DNA of 5,689 bases from an uncultured Sphingomonas sp. (lineage in GTDB: Bacteria > Pseudomonadota > Alphaproteobacteria > Sphingomonadales > Sphingomonadaceae): the NCBI GenBank assembly GCA_902806295.1, contig CADCWB010000080.1, forward strand, positions 1 to 5,689, given 5' to 3'. A program made the position numbers and the translations under genes. This document shows positions 1 through 5,689 of the stretch, in pieces. Under the pieces are notes generated by a model. It was not told the origin of the DNA. It worked only from the letters and a program-made list of their open reading frames with translations, and ran no database searches. How positions within the stretch are numbered: the first letter of the stretch is position 1; every line of letters begins with the position of its first letter.

Positions 1-10
1 CAAAAACTCC

Positions 11-73
11 GTTCGTGTCGAGCGAAGTCGAGACACGGCTGCGACGCGCTTCTCGACTTCGCTCGAAGCGAAC
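11..73. repeat. Imperfect inverted repeat (palindromic intergenic element) upstream of lolC
   Basis: Left arm 11-35 and right arm 49-73 are reverse complements apart from two small mismatch pairs. There is an unbroken 16-bp stem (18-33 with 51-66, left strand TCGAGCGAAGTCGAGA) and an outer 5-bp stem (GTTCG at 11-15 with CGAAC at 69-73), with a 13-base GC-rich loop between the arms. Each arm also contains short TCGA self-complementarity. There is no T-run after the right arm, so it is not a classic intrinsic terminator, although it may end or stabilise the transcript of the gene upstream of the window. From memory, the TCTCGACTTCGCTC motif is a common dispersed intergenic repeat in sphingomonads; no search was possible. 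The structure is seen directly; the repeat-family assignment is inference. Confidence 0.8.
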
Positions 74-84
74 GGGAGGGGGGG
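74..84 (+). promoter_or_regulatory. Ribosome binding site of lolC
   Basis: A purine tract GGGAGGGGGGG lies just before the GTG at 90. It contains GGGAGG/GGAGG, and the tract ends 5 bases before the start codon. It decides the start: the earlier in-frame GTG at 15 has no such tract and sits inside the inverted repeat. The tract follows directly on the last paired base of the palindrome (73), so folding of that element could affect its exposure. Confidence 0.7.
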
Positions 85-89
85 CAGCT

Positions 90-1340
90 GTGATCCTCTC
101 GCGCTACGAACGCATGATCGCGCGCCGCTACCTGCTGCCCGGCAAAGGCGAGGGGTTCATCTTTCTGGTGGCCGCGATCAGCCTGGGCGCGGTGGCGTTG
201 GGCGTAGCGGCGCTGATCATCGTGATGAGCGTGATGAACGGCTTCCGGGCCGAGCTGTTCGACAAAATCGTTGGGCTTAACGGTCATGCGATCGTTCAGG
301 GCTACGATGGGCGTCTGCCCGACTGGCAGCGCGTCGCAACCGAGGCGCGCAAGGTGCCCGGAGTCACCTCCGCTTTGCCGCTGATCGAGCAGCCGCTGAT
401 GGCCAGAGCGAACGGCCGGGTCGAAGGGGTGCTGGTCCGCGGCATGCGGGTAGCCGACATCCGCGGCAACCCGACGATCGCCAGCAACGTAAAGTCGGGT
501 GACATCCGCTCTTTGACGCCGGGCAGCAACCGGATCGCCATCGGCACTCGGCTGGCGGAATCGCTGGGTGCTTACCCCGGCGGTGAGATCAGCCTGATCA
601 GCCCGGAAGGGCGATCGACCGCCATCGGCACGGTCCCGCGGATCGTCAGCTACACGGTCGCAGCCACCTTCGAGGTCGGTGTCTACGACTACGACAATGC
701 CTTCGTCATCATGCCGCTGGAGGATGCGCAGACGCTGCTGATGCTGGGTGACGAGGTTGGAATGGTCGAGGTTGAGGTGACCGACCCCGACAAGATCGGG
801 GATCAACTGCCCGCCCTGCAGAACATCGTTCGCGGCATCGGCGCGGTGACCGACTGGCGATCCATGAACGCCGCGCTGTTCGAGGCGCTGGCGGTCGAAC
901 GGGTGGCGATGTTCGTGGTGCTGTCGCTGATCATCCTGGTGGCGGTGTTCAACATCCTCTCATCGCTGATCATGCTGGTTCGCGCCAAGACCCGCGACAT
1001 CGCCATCCTGCGCACCATGGGCGCCAGCCGACGCGGCATGATGAAGATCTTCGTCACCGTGGGCGTGACCATCGGCTCGCTTGGGATCGTCATGGGCACG
1101 ATCATCGGCGCCATCTTCCTGTTCTTCCGGCAAGGCGTGGTGAACTTCATTCAGCTGATCACTGGCCAGAACCTGTGGGATCCGTCCGTCCGCTTCCTGT
1201 CGGAGCTGCCGAGCAAGACCGACCCGGTGGAGGTCACCGCCATCGTGCTGCTGGCACTGCTGTTGTCCTTCCTTTCGACTCTCTACCCAGCGTGGAAGGC
1301 GGCCAGCACCGATCCGGTCCAGGTCTTGCGCTATGAGTGA
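90..1340 (+). CDS. lolC: Lipoprotein-releasing ABC transporter permease (LolC/LolE family, possibly LolF-like)
   Basis: This is the inner-membrane permease of the Lol system, which with LolD extracts outer-membrane lipoproteins from the inner membrane and passes them to LolA. The 416-residue protein has the family architecture: a short cytoplasmic N-terminus, membrane segment 1 at about 23-48 running into the family motif VMSVMNGF (45-52), a periplasmic MacB-like domain at about 50-270, and membrane segments at about 272-297, 321-347 and 381-400. The loop motif RAKTRDIAILRTMGAS (298-313) and the tail YPAWKAASTDPVQVLRYE (399-416) are hallmarks of the family. The length matches the usual 400-415 or so. 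GTG at 90 is chosen because of the strong purine-rich site before it and because homologues, as I recall them, begin near ILSRYERMIARRYL; ATG at 114 is a weaker alternative. The gene overlaps lolD by 8 bases. Only one permease is next to lolD, and a proline-containing segment (GTVPRI, 180-185) lies where LolC has its LolA-binding hook, so a LolF-type homodimer is plausible. Family call is firm; the C/E/F subtype is inference. Confidence 0.93.
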   Translation: MILSRYERMIARRYLLPGKGEGFIFLVAAISLGAVALGVAALIIVMSVMNGFRAELFDKIVGLNGHAIVQGYDGRLPDWQRVATEARKVPGVTSALPLIEQPLMARANGRVEGVLVRGMRVADIRGNPTIASNVKSGDIRSLTPGSNRIAIGTRLAESLGAYPGGEISLISPEGRSTAIGTVPRIVSYTVAATFEVGVYDYDNAFVIMPLEDAQTLLMLGDEVGMVEVEVTDPDKIGDQLPALQNIVRGIGAVTDWRSMNAALFEALAVERVAMFVVLSLIILVAVFNILSSLIMLVRAKTRDIAILRTMGASRRGMMKIFVTVGVTIGSLGIVMGTIIGAIFLFFRQGVVNFIQLITGQNLWDPSVRFLSELPSKTDPVEVTAIVLLALLLSFLSTLYPAWKAASTDPVQVLRYE

Positions 1341-2007
1341 GCCGGTTCTGGAAACCCGCGGGCTGCAGCGCAGCTTTACCCAGGGCGAGGTCACGATCGA
1401 AGTGCTGCGCGGCATCGACCTTGCGATCCAGCCGGGTGAGATCGTAGCCTTGCTGGGACCGTCCGGCTCCGGCAAGTCGACTCTGCTGCAGGCCGTGGGG
1501 CTGCTGGAGGGCGGATTCTCAGGCTCGATCCGGATCACCGGTGTGCAGGCCGAAAGCCTCGACACCGATGCGCGGACCGACCTTCGCCGCGATGCGCTCG
1601 GCTTCGTCTACCAGTTTCACCACCTACTGCCCGACTTCAACGCGGTCGAGAATGTCATGCTGCCGCAGCTGATCCGAGACGTTGAGCCCGACGCAGCCAG
1701 GTCACGGGCCGAGCAGCTGCTCACCACCCTGGGCCTTGGCGCTCGGCTGGAGCATCGCCCGGCCAAGCTGTCGGGCGGTGAGCAGCAGCGGGTCGCCGTC
1801 GCGCGCGCTCTCGCCAATCGCCCGCCGCTGGTGCTGGCCGACGAGCCCACCGGCAATCTCGACGAGGCAACCGCGGACGTGGTGCTCGCCGAATTCCTCG
1901 GCCTGGTGCGCGGGGAGGGCAGTGCCGCGGTGGTCGCCACTCATAACGAGCGACTGGCGGCCAAGATGGACCGGGTGGTGCGGCTGCACGAGGGCCGGCT
2001 CGGCTAA
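1333..2007 (+). CDS. lolD: Lipoprotein-releasing ABC transporter ATP-binding protein LolD
   Basis: This is the cytoplasmic ATPase that powers lipoprotein release by the LolC/E-type permease. The 224-residue protein carries every ABC motif in order: Walker A GPSGSGKS (42-49), Q-loop Q94 in the LolD-like stretch YQFHHLLPDFNAVENV (93-108), signature LSGGEQ (146-151), Walker B VLADEP (167-172) with catalytic E171, D-loop NLD (175-177) and switch H204. No key residue is missing, and the length is typical of LolD and the related MacB/FtsE-type ATPases. ATG 1333 lies inside the last codons of the permease gene (ATGAGTGA, 8-base overlap) and only a weak AGGT lies upstream, so translation is probably coupled to the permease. 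The pairing with a LolC/E permease separates it from macrolide-type MacB and cell-division FtsE. Confidence 0.95.
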   Translation: MSEPVLETRGLQRSFTQGEVTIEVLRGIDLAIQPGEIVALLGPSGSGKSTLLQAVGLLEGGFSGSIRITGVQAESLDTDARTDLRRDALGFVYQFHHLLPDFNAVENVMLPQLIRDVEPDAARSRAEQLLTTLGLGARLEHRPAKLSGGEQQRVAVARALANRPPLVLADEPTGNLDEATADVVLAEFLGLVRGEGSAAVVATHNERLAAKMDRVVRLHEGRLG

Positions 2008-2043
2008 GTGGGACCATTTTGCCGGTAGGGCGTTACGCAAGCC

Positions 2044-3279
2044 ATGCGTGACCGATCAGATGAACCGCCCTTCAACCCCGATTACGATCCGCGGTCTCGC
2101 CCGCGCGGCCAGCAGGACCCGCGCGACCCGAGGTACGACCCTCGCTATGACTCCCGTGATCCGCGCTACGACGATCGCCTCGATCCGCGGGACGACCCCT
2201 ATTACGACCGGCGTGACGAGCCGAGAGCCAGCCAGCGTGGACGGGCGGTGCCGCCTCCGGTAGCTCCGCCTCCGGTAACGCCCCGCCGCTCTCGCGGGCG
2301 AACGCTAGCGCTCATCGCCGGCCTGATCGGCCTGCTGCTCGTGGCGCTGTTCGCCTACCGGATGACTCGCTCCGGCCCGGGCGAAGATCGCCTAGATGAA
2401 GGCACGGCGTCGACCAATGTCGCGTCGGCCAGCACCGGGGAGGAGCGCTGTGGCAGCCAGCGCACCTACGATCTGGTCAAGCAGCAGCTGTTCCGTCAGG
2501 CGGCGCAGGTCCGTGGCAGCGACCAGACCGCGTTCGACCGGCTGGCCGCCTACGCGACCGTTCGGGTGACTGCGCCGGTACTGAAGCGCGAGGATGAAGA
2601 GCTTGGGACCTTGGTCTGCTCCGGCAACGTGGCCCTCGACGTGCCGCCAGGCGTCGGCGTGGTCGGCGGTCGCCGCACGTTGCAGGCCAACCTCGACTAT
2701 TCGCTTCAACGCGCAGCCGATGGCAGCGGTGACGTCGTCACGTTGAGCGGCGCTGATGCGATCGTCGTTCCGCTCGCCACCCTGGCGCGCACCGGCTCGC
2801 AGCCCGGCGTACCCCAGCCGCAAGCGCAAGCGCAAGGGCAGCCGCAGACACAGCCGCAGCCGGAACCGGTGGCGCCTGGCACAATGGTCCCAGTAGCGCC
2901 CCGCCCGACCAACCCGCCGCCGCTACGGGCCGCTCCGCCCGTCAATCGCTCCCCTGAGCGGACCCCTCCGCCACCGGTTGCGCGGACCCCGCGCGTGAGC
3001 GCCAATCCGAGCTTCAATTGCGCCCGGGCTCGCACTCCGGGTGAGGTCGCGGTCTGCCGCAGTCCTCAACTGGCGTCGCTCGACCGGGAGATGGCGGGGT
3101 TCTTCAACTCGGCAGTCCGCAACGGCGATCCTGAGACCCGTGCGATCCTGCAGCGTACCCGCACGCGCTTTCTCTCCTTTCGGGATCGCTGCGGCTCGGA
3201 TCGATGCATCGCCGATGCCTATCGCGGCCGCATTACGGAGATCCGCGACATCGTGGATGGGCGCTGGCGCGGGCAGTAG
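2044..3279 (+). CDS. Membrane-anchored protein with C-terminal LprI (DUF1311)-like domain, function unknown
   Basis: I do not recognise a named gene. The 411-residue product reads as: a hydrophilic, probably disordered N-terminus (1-86) with degenerate DPRYD units at about 25-60 and two PPPV motifs at 70-78; one membrane helix at about 87-105 preceded by arginines (RRSRGR, 81-86), which predicts a cytoplasmic N-terminus and periplasmic C-terminus; a folded region at about 133-250 with C136 and C192; a Pro/Gln-rich linker at 251-320; and a C-terminal domain at 322-411. That last domain starts PSFNCARARTPGEVAVC and ends with DRCGSDRCIADAY. Its four cysteines (326, 338, 383, 388) and LxxLDREM segment match LprI/DUF1311, a family that includes a mycobacterial lysozyme inhibitor. 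ATG 2044 is the only sensible start: the frame has a stop at 2026-2028 and no other start follows it. No good ribosome binding site is visible (GGTAGGG at 2024-2030 is 13 bases away). It lies 36 bases after lolD, so co-transcription is likely. Lysozyme inhibition is possible but unproven. Confidence 0.85.
   Translation: MRDRSDEPPFNPDYDPRSRPRGQQDPRDPRYDPRYDSRDPRYDDRLDPRDDPYYDRRDEPRASQRGRAVPPPVAPPPVTPRRSRGRTLALIAGLIGLLLVALFAYRMTRSGPGEDRLDEGTASTNVASASTGEERCGSQRTYDLVKQQLFRQAAQVRGSDQTAFDRLAAYATVRVTAPVLKREDEELGTLVCSGNVALDVPPGVGVVGGRRTLQANLDYSLQRAADGSGDVVTLSGADAIVVPLATLARTGSQPGVPQPQAQAQGQPQTQPQPEPVAPGTMVPVAPRPTNPPPLRAAPPVNRSPERTPPPPVARTPRVSANPSFNCARARTPGEVAVCRSPQLASLDREMAGFFNSAVRNGDPETRAILQRTRTRFLSFRDRCGSDRCIADAYRGRITEIRDIVDGRWRGQ
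2116..2223 (+). repeat. Degenerate DPRYD-coding repeat tract
   Basis: This part of the LprI-domain gene encodes residues 25-60, a run of imperfect DPR/YD units (DPRDPRYDPRYDSRDPRYDD, then DPRDDPYYDRRDEP). At DNA level the units resemble GACCCGCG.TACGAC with many third-position differences, so it is an old diverged repeat rather than a fresh slippage array. It gives an alternating acid/arginine/tyrosine segment expected to be disordered on the cytoplasmic side of the membrane helix. Confidence 0.7.
2251..2277 (+). repeat. Two 12-bp direct repeats encoding PPPV
   Basis: CCGCCTCCGGTA occurs at 2251-2262 and again at 2266-2277, a 15-base period. It encodes the two PPPV units at residues 70-78, just before the arginine cluster and membrane helix. 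The copies are identical in DNA, unlike the DPRYD tract nearby, so this is likely a recent small duplication. Confidence 0.65.
2815..2868 (+). repeat. Low-complexity Gln/Pro/Ala-coding tract
   Basis: Short CAAGCG and CAGCCG units encode QPQAQAQGQPQTQPQPEP at residues 258-275. The CAAGCG unit is repeated in tandem at 2821-2832 with a near copy after it. The tract forms the start of the flexible linker between the two-cysteine region and the LprI-like domain, and it is a likely site of length variation between strains. Confidence 0.7.
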
Positions 3280-3287
3280 GTTCGCTT

Positions 3288-3326
3288 AGCTGGGGATAAG
3301 TGGAACGCTTCCGCTTCCCCTCAGCT
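3288..3326 (+). terminator. Long hairpin between the LprI-domain gene and dnaE (possible terminator)
   Basis: Left arm 3288-3305 (AGCTGGGGATAAGTGGAA) pairs with right arm 3309-3326 (TTCCGCTTCCCCTCAGCT) around a 3-base CGC loop. Of 18 opposed positions, 14 are Watson-Crick, 2 are G-U (3301/3313 and 3293/3321) and 2 are mismatches (3297/3317 and 3296/3318), with no bulge. It starts 9 bases after the stop codon at 3277-3279, which suits an operon end. The following bases (TGTCCGTGCC) are not a U-tract, so it may terminate weakly, protect the mRNA 3' end or serve another role. The right arm lies where the -35 element of dnaE would fall. The structure is seen; the function is inference. Confidence 0.55.
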
Positions 3327-3336
3327 TGTCCGTGCC

Positions 3337-3342
3337 TATAGT
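3337..3342 (+). promoter_or_regulatory. Putative -10 element of the dnaE promoter
   Basis: TATAGT differs from TATAAT by one base and lies in an otherwise GC-rich gap. A transcript starting the usual 7 bases downstream would begin at or next to A3349, the first base of the dnaE ATG. No convincing -35 is seen: at 16-17 base spacing the sequence is CTTCCC/TTCCCC (3314-3320), inside the right arm of the hairpin. This is inference from position and sequence. Confidence 0.4.
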
Positions 3343-3348
3343 CGTCCG

Positions 3349-5689
3349 ATGGTCTTCGTTCCGCTGCGGGTGTTCTCCTCCTTCACCATGTTGGAAGGAG
3401 CGATGGAGCCCAAGGACATCGCCAAGCTGGGGCGCACCTTGGGCTTTCCCGCGATCGGTCTGGCCGACCGCAACGGCCTTTACGCGGCCATGGCCTTCAG
3501 CGACTATTGCTCAGGGGAGGGCGTTCAGCCGATTATCGGCGCCACGGTCGGCCTGGCTCGCCCGCCGAACGTTCCTGGAGCAGGGATCGACTGGCTGGTT
3601 CTGTTTGCCAAGGACCAGGCGGGTTACGCCAACCTCTGCCGGCTGGTCTCCGGTGCGCACATGGACCGGCCGGACCATGATCTGCCGCACGTCACCTTGC
3701 CGGTGCTGCAGGCGCACGCTGAAGGCCTGATTGCTTTGACTGCGGGCGGCGAGGGAGCCGTTGTCCGACTGCTTGCCGATGGGCAAGCGCAGGCCGCGCG
3801 GGAGTATCTGGAACGCTTGGCGGCCATCTTCCCGGAGCGGCTTTATGTCGAGCTCTCCCGCCGCGGCGATGCTGCCGAGGACATGGCGGAAGGCGCGCTG
3901 ATCGACCTGGCTTATGCGCTTGACCTGCCGTTCGTCGCGACCAACCCTGCGGCCTACTCCGATCCGTCCTTCCACGCCGCTCACGATGCCCTGCTGTGCA
4001 TCGCCAGCAGCTCACAGGTCGACAATGGCGACCGCGCGGTGTCGAGCAAGGAAGCATGGCTCAAGCCTGCGGCCGAGATGGAGACGCTGTTCGCCGACCT
4101 GCCCGAAGCCTTGGCGAATACCATCGTGATCGCGCAGCGCTGCGCGGTGTCCGCGCCTCAGCGCAAGCCGATCCTGCCGCGGCTGAGTGAGGACGAGGAC
4201 GAGCAGCTGCGCCGCGACGCTCACGCCGGCCTGGCCGAGCGGCTTGCCGGGCGCCCCGAGGAGGACCAGCTCCGCTACCGCGAACGGCTCGACTTCGAGC
4301 TCGACGTGATCGGCCGGATGGGCTTCTCCGGCTACTTCCTGATCGTCGCCGACTTCATCAAATGGGCGAAGGCCAGCGACATACCCGTTGGGCCCGGTCG
4401 CGGCTCGGGTGCGGGCTCGGTTGTGGCCTGGTCGCTGACCATCACTGACCTCGATCCGATTGCCCTCGACCTGCTCTTCGAGCGCTTCCTGAATCCGGAA
4501 CGCGTATCGATGCCGGACTTCGACATCGATTTCTGCGAAACGCACCGGGACAGGGTCATCCAGTACGTGCAGCAGAAGTACGGCCGCGACCGGGTGGCGC
4601 AGATCATCACCTTCGGCCGGCTGAAGTCGCGCGCGGTGCTGAAGGATACCGGCCGGGTGCTGCAGATGAGCTACGGCCATGTGGATCGGCTGGCCAAGCT
4701 GGTTCCGAGCCATCCGACCGACCCCTGGACGCTGGATCGTGCGCTCGGCCGCCGCAAGGACAAGCCGCACGACAGCGTCCCGGAGCTGATCACCGAGATC
4801 CGCGATGACGCCACCGTTCGCCGTCTGTTCGAGCTGGCGATGAAGCTGGAAGGCCTGCCACGCCACGCCTCGACCCATGCTGCGGGCGTGGTGATCGGCG
4901 ACCGGCCGCTGCAGGAGTTGGTCCCGCTTCACCGCGACCCGCGCTCGGACATGCCCGTGACTCAATTCGACATGAAATATGTCGAGGCGGCGGGGCTGGT
5001 GAAGTTCGACTTCCTCGGCCTGAAGACGCTTTCGGTGCTGAAGGAAGGCCAGCGCCTGCTCCGCCAGCGCGGGATCGAAGTCGCTTACGACAAACTCGGC
5101 TGGGACGACCCAAAGGTTTATGAGCTGCTGCAGCGCGGCGACACGGTGGGCGTGTTCCAGGTGGAGTCTGAAGGCATGCGGCGCACGCTATCGGCGGTGA
5201 AGCCGACGGTGTTCGGGGACATCGTTGCGCTCGGCGCGCTCTACCGGCCGGGGCCGATGGACAATATCCCGATGTTCGGAGCCCGCAAGAACGGTGCCGA
5301 GCCGATCGTCTACCCGCACCCGCTCCTCGAAGACACGCTGAAAGAGACCTATGGGATCTTCGTCTACCAGGAGCAGGTGATGAAGGCGGCCCAAGTTCTA
5401 GCCGGCTATAGCCTCGGCGAAGCGGATCTGCTCCGCCGAGCCATGGGTAAGAAGATCCAGGCGGAGATGGACGCCCAGCGCGCCCGATTCGTCGAGGGCT
5501 GCTCGGCCAACGACATCACGGAACGTAAGGCCAACGAGCTGTTCGACCTCATCGACAAGTTCGCCGGCTACGGCTTCAACAAGTCGCACGCCGCCGCCTA
5601 TGCGCTGCTGTCGTATCACACCGCCTATCTGAAGGCGCACCATCCTGCCGCGTTCATGGCGGCCAACTTGTCGCTGGCGATGGACGATA
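3349..5689 (+). CDS. dnaE: DNA polymerase III subunit alpha (DnaE), 3' end beyond the window
   Basis: This is the catalytic subunit of the replicative DNA polymerase III. The frame is open from ATG 3349 to the window end: 780 codons plus one base, against about 1,150-1,180 residues for the full protein. The N-terminal PHP domain (about 1-255) opens PLRVFSSFTMLEGAMEP. The Pol III palm carries GPGRGSGAGSVVAW (348-361) and PDFDIDF (389-395), with catalytic aspartates D392 and D394; the third is D554 in VKFDFLGL (551-558). Further family motifs are LYRPGPMDNIP (631-641), IFVYQEQVM (670-678) and GYGFNKSHAAAYALLSYHTA (740-759). The clamp-binding, OB-fold and tau-binding C-terminus lies outside. I read every codon and saw no stop or frameshift. 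There is no in-frame ATG, GTG or TTG between the previous stop (3277-3279) and 3349, and no Shine-Dalgarno sequence, so a leaderless start is possible. Domain order matches DnaE1 rather than the error-prone ImuC/DnaE2, though the missing C-terminus would settle this; motifs and the lolCD neighbourhood favour DnaE1. Confidence 0.95.
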   Translation, partial: MVFVPLRVFSSFTMLEGAMEPKDIAKLGRTLGFPAIGLADRNGLYAAMAFSDYCSGEGVQPIIGATVGLARPPNVPGAGIDWLVLFAKDQAGYANLCRLVSGAHMDRPDHDLPHVTLPVLQAHAEGLIALTAGGEGAVVRLLADGQAQAAREYLERLAAIFPERLYVELSRRGDAAEDMAEGALIDLAYALDLPFVATNPAAYSDPSFHAAHDALLCIASSSQVDNGDRAVSSKEAWLKPAAEMETLFADLPEALANTIVIAQRCAVSAPQRKPILPRLSEDEDEQLRRDAHAGLAERLAGRPEEDQLRYRERLDFELDVIGRMGFSGYFLIVADFIKWAKASDIPVGPGRGSGAGSVVAWSLTITDLDPIALDLLFERFLNPERVSMPDFDIDFCETHRDRVIQYVQQKYGRDRVAQIITFGRLKSRAVLKDTGRVLQMSYGHVDRLAKLVPSHPTDPWTLDRALGRRKDKPHDSVPELITEIRDDATVRRLFELAMKLEGLPRHASTHAAGVVIGDRPLQELVPLHRDPRSDMPVTQFDMKYVEAAGLVKFDFLGLKTLSVLKEGQRLLRQRGIEVAYDKLGWDDPKVYELLQRGDTVGVFQVESEGMRRTLSAVKPTVFGDIVALGALYRPGPMDNIPMFGARKNGAEPIVYPHPLLEDTLKETYGIFVYQEQVMKAAQVLAGYSLGEADLLRRAMGKKIQAEMDAQRARFVEGCSANDITERKANELFDLIDKFAGYGFNKSHAAAYALLSYHTAYLKAHHPAAFMAANLSLAMDD

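Noticed and set aside
15..89. N-terminal extension of the Lol permease from GTG 15
   Set aside because: It lies inside the inverted repeat, has no ribosome binding site and gives a non-family N-terminus.
960..1565. 201-codon minus-strand open frame across the lolC-lolD junction
   Set aside because: It is antisense to two clear genes; composition is that of a GC-rich shadow frame with no recognisable motif.
2008..2043. Possible separate promoter or terminator between lolD and the LprI-domain gene
   Set aside because: The 36 bases show no convincing -10/-35 pair, stem-loop or T-run; co-transcription is the simpler reading.
1682..2263. 193-codon plus-strand open frame overlapping lolD and the next gene
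   Set aside because: It is an alternative frame of lolD and the LprI-domain gene, rich in Ser/Arg/Trp/Thr, with no domain.
2815..2868. Gln/Pro tract as a tandem array of possible CRISPR or mobile origin
   Set aside because: The units are short, in frame and explained by a protein linker; there are no spacers or terminal repeats.
3326..3730. 134-codon plus-strand frame at the start of dnaE
   Set aside because: It is a shifted frame of dnaE with Arg/Ser/Trp/Pro-rich translation. I checked the dnaE frame codon by codon and found no frameshift.
4012..4965. 317-codon minus-strand open frame opposite dnaE
   Set aside because: The + strand here encodes the DnaE palm with catalytic aspartates. The minus frame is long only because of GC-rich codon bias.

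Overview
The window is GC-rich and almost fully coding, with every gene on the + strand. It looks like core chromosome of an alphaproteobacterium, most likely of the order Sphingomonadales. Three things point there: the residue-level flavour of the Lol permease and DNA polymerase III alpha proteins, the order lolC-lolD-(small gene)-dnaE, and a palindromic element at positions 11-73 built on the core TCGAGCGAAGTCGAGA, a type I remember as scattered between sphingomonad genes. The genus cannot be fixed from the sequence alone.

Layout: positions 1-89 are intergenic and hold a strong imperfect inverted repeat (11-73) that abuts the ribosome binding site of the first gene. Positions 90-1340 encode a LolC/LolE-type inner-membrane permease and 1333-2007 encode its ATPase LolD. 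The two overlap by 8 bases and form the lipoprotein-releasing ABC transporter. Positions 2044-3279 encode a single-pass membrane protein with a disordered charged N-terminus, a two-cysteine periplasmic region, a Pro/Gln linker and a C-terminal four-cysteine LprI (DUF1311)-like domain; its function is not known. The gap 3280-3348 carries a long hairpin (3288-3326), probably an operon end or processing signal, followed by a -10-like TATAGT box. Positions 3349-5689 encode the first 780 residues of dnaE, the replicative DNA polymerase III alpha subunit, cut by the window end.

How the genes fit together: LolCD extracts lipoproteins from the inner membrane and hands them to the periplasmic carrier LolA. 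Because only one LolC/E-type permease is present next to lolD, the transporter may be a homodimeric LolF-like one. The LprI-domain protein would face the periplasm and could be co-transcribed with lolCD, but no functional link is visible. dnaE probably starts its own transcript, possibly a leaderless one. Its PHP domain has lost most of the metal-ligand positions of active PHP domains, so proofreading should come from a separate DnaQ-type subunit.

I found no mobile element, CRISPR array, RNA gene or clearly new system. The points most worth a second look are the palindrome at the lolC ribosome binding site, the odd membrane-anchored LprI-domain protein, the hairpin before dnaE and the possible leaderless dnaE start.
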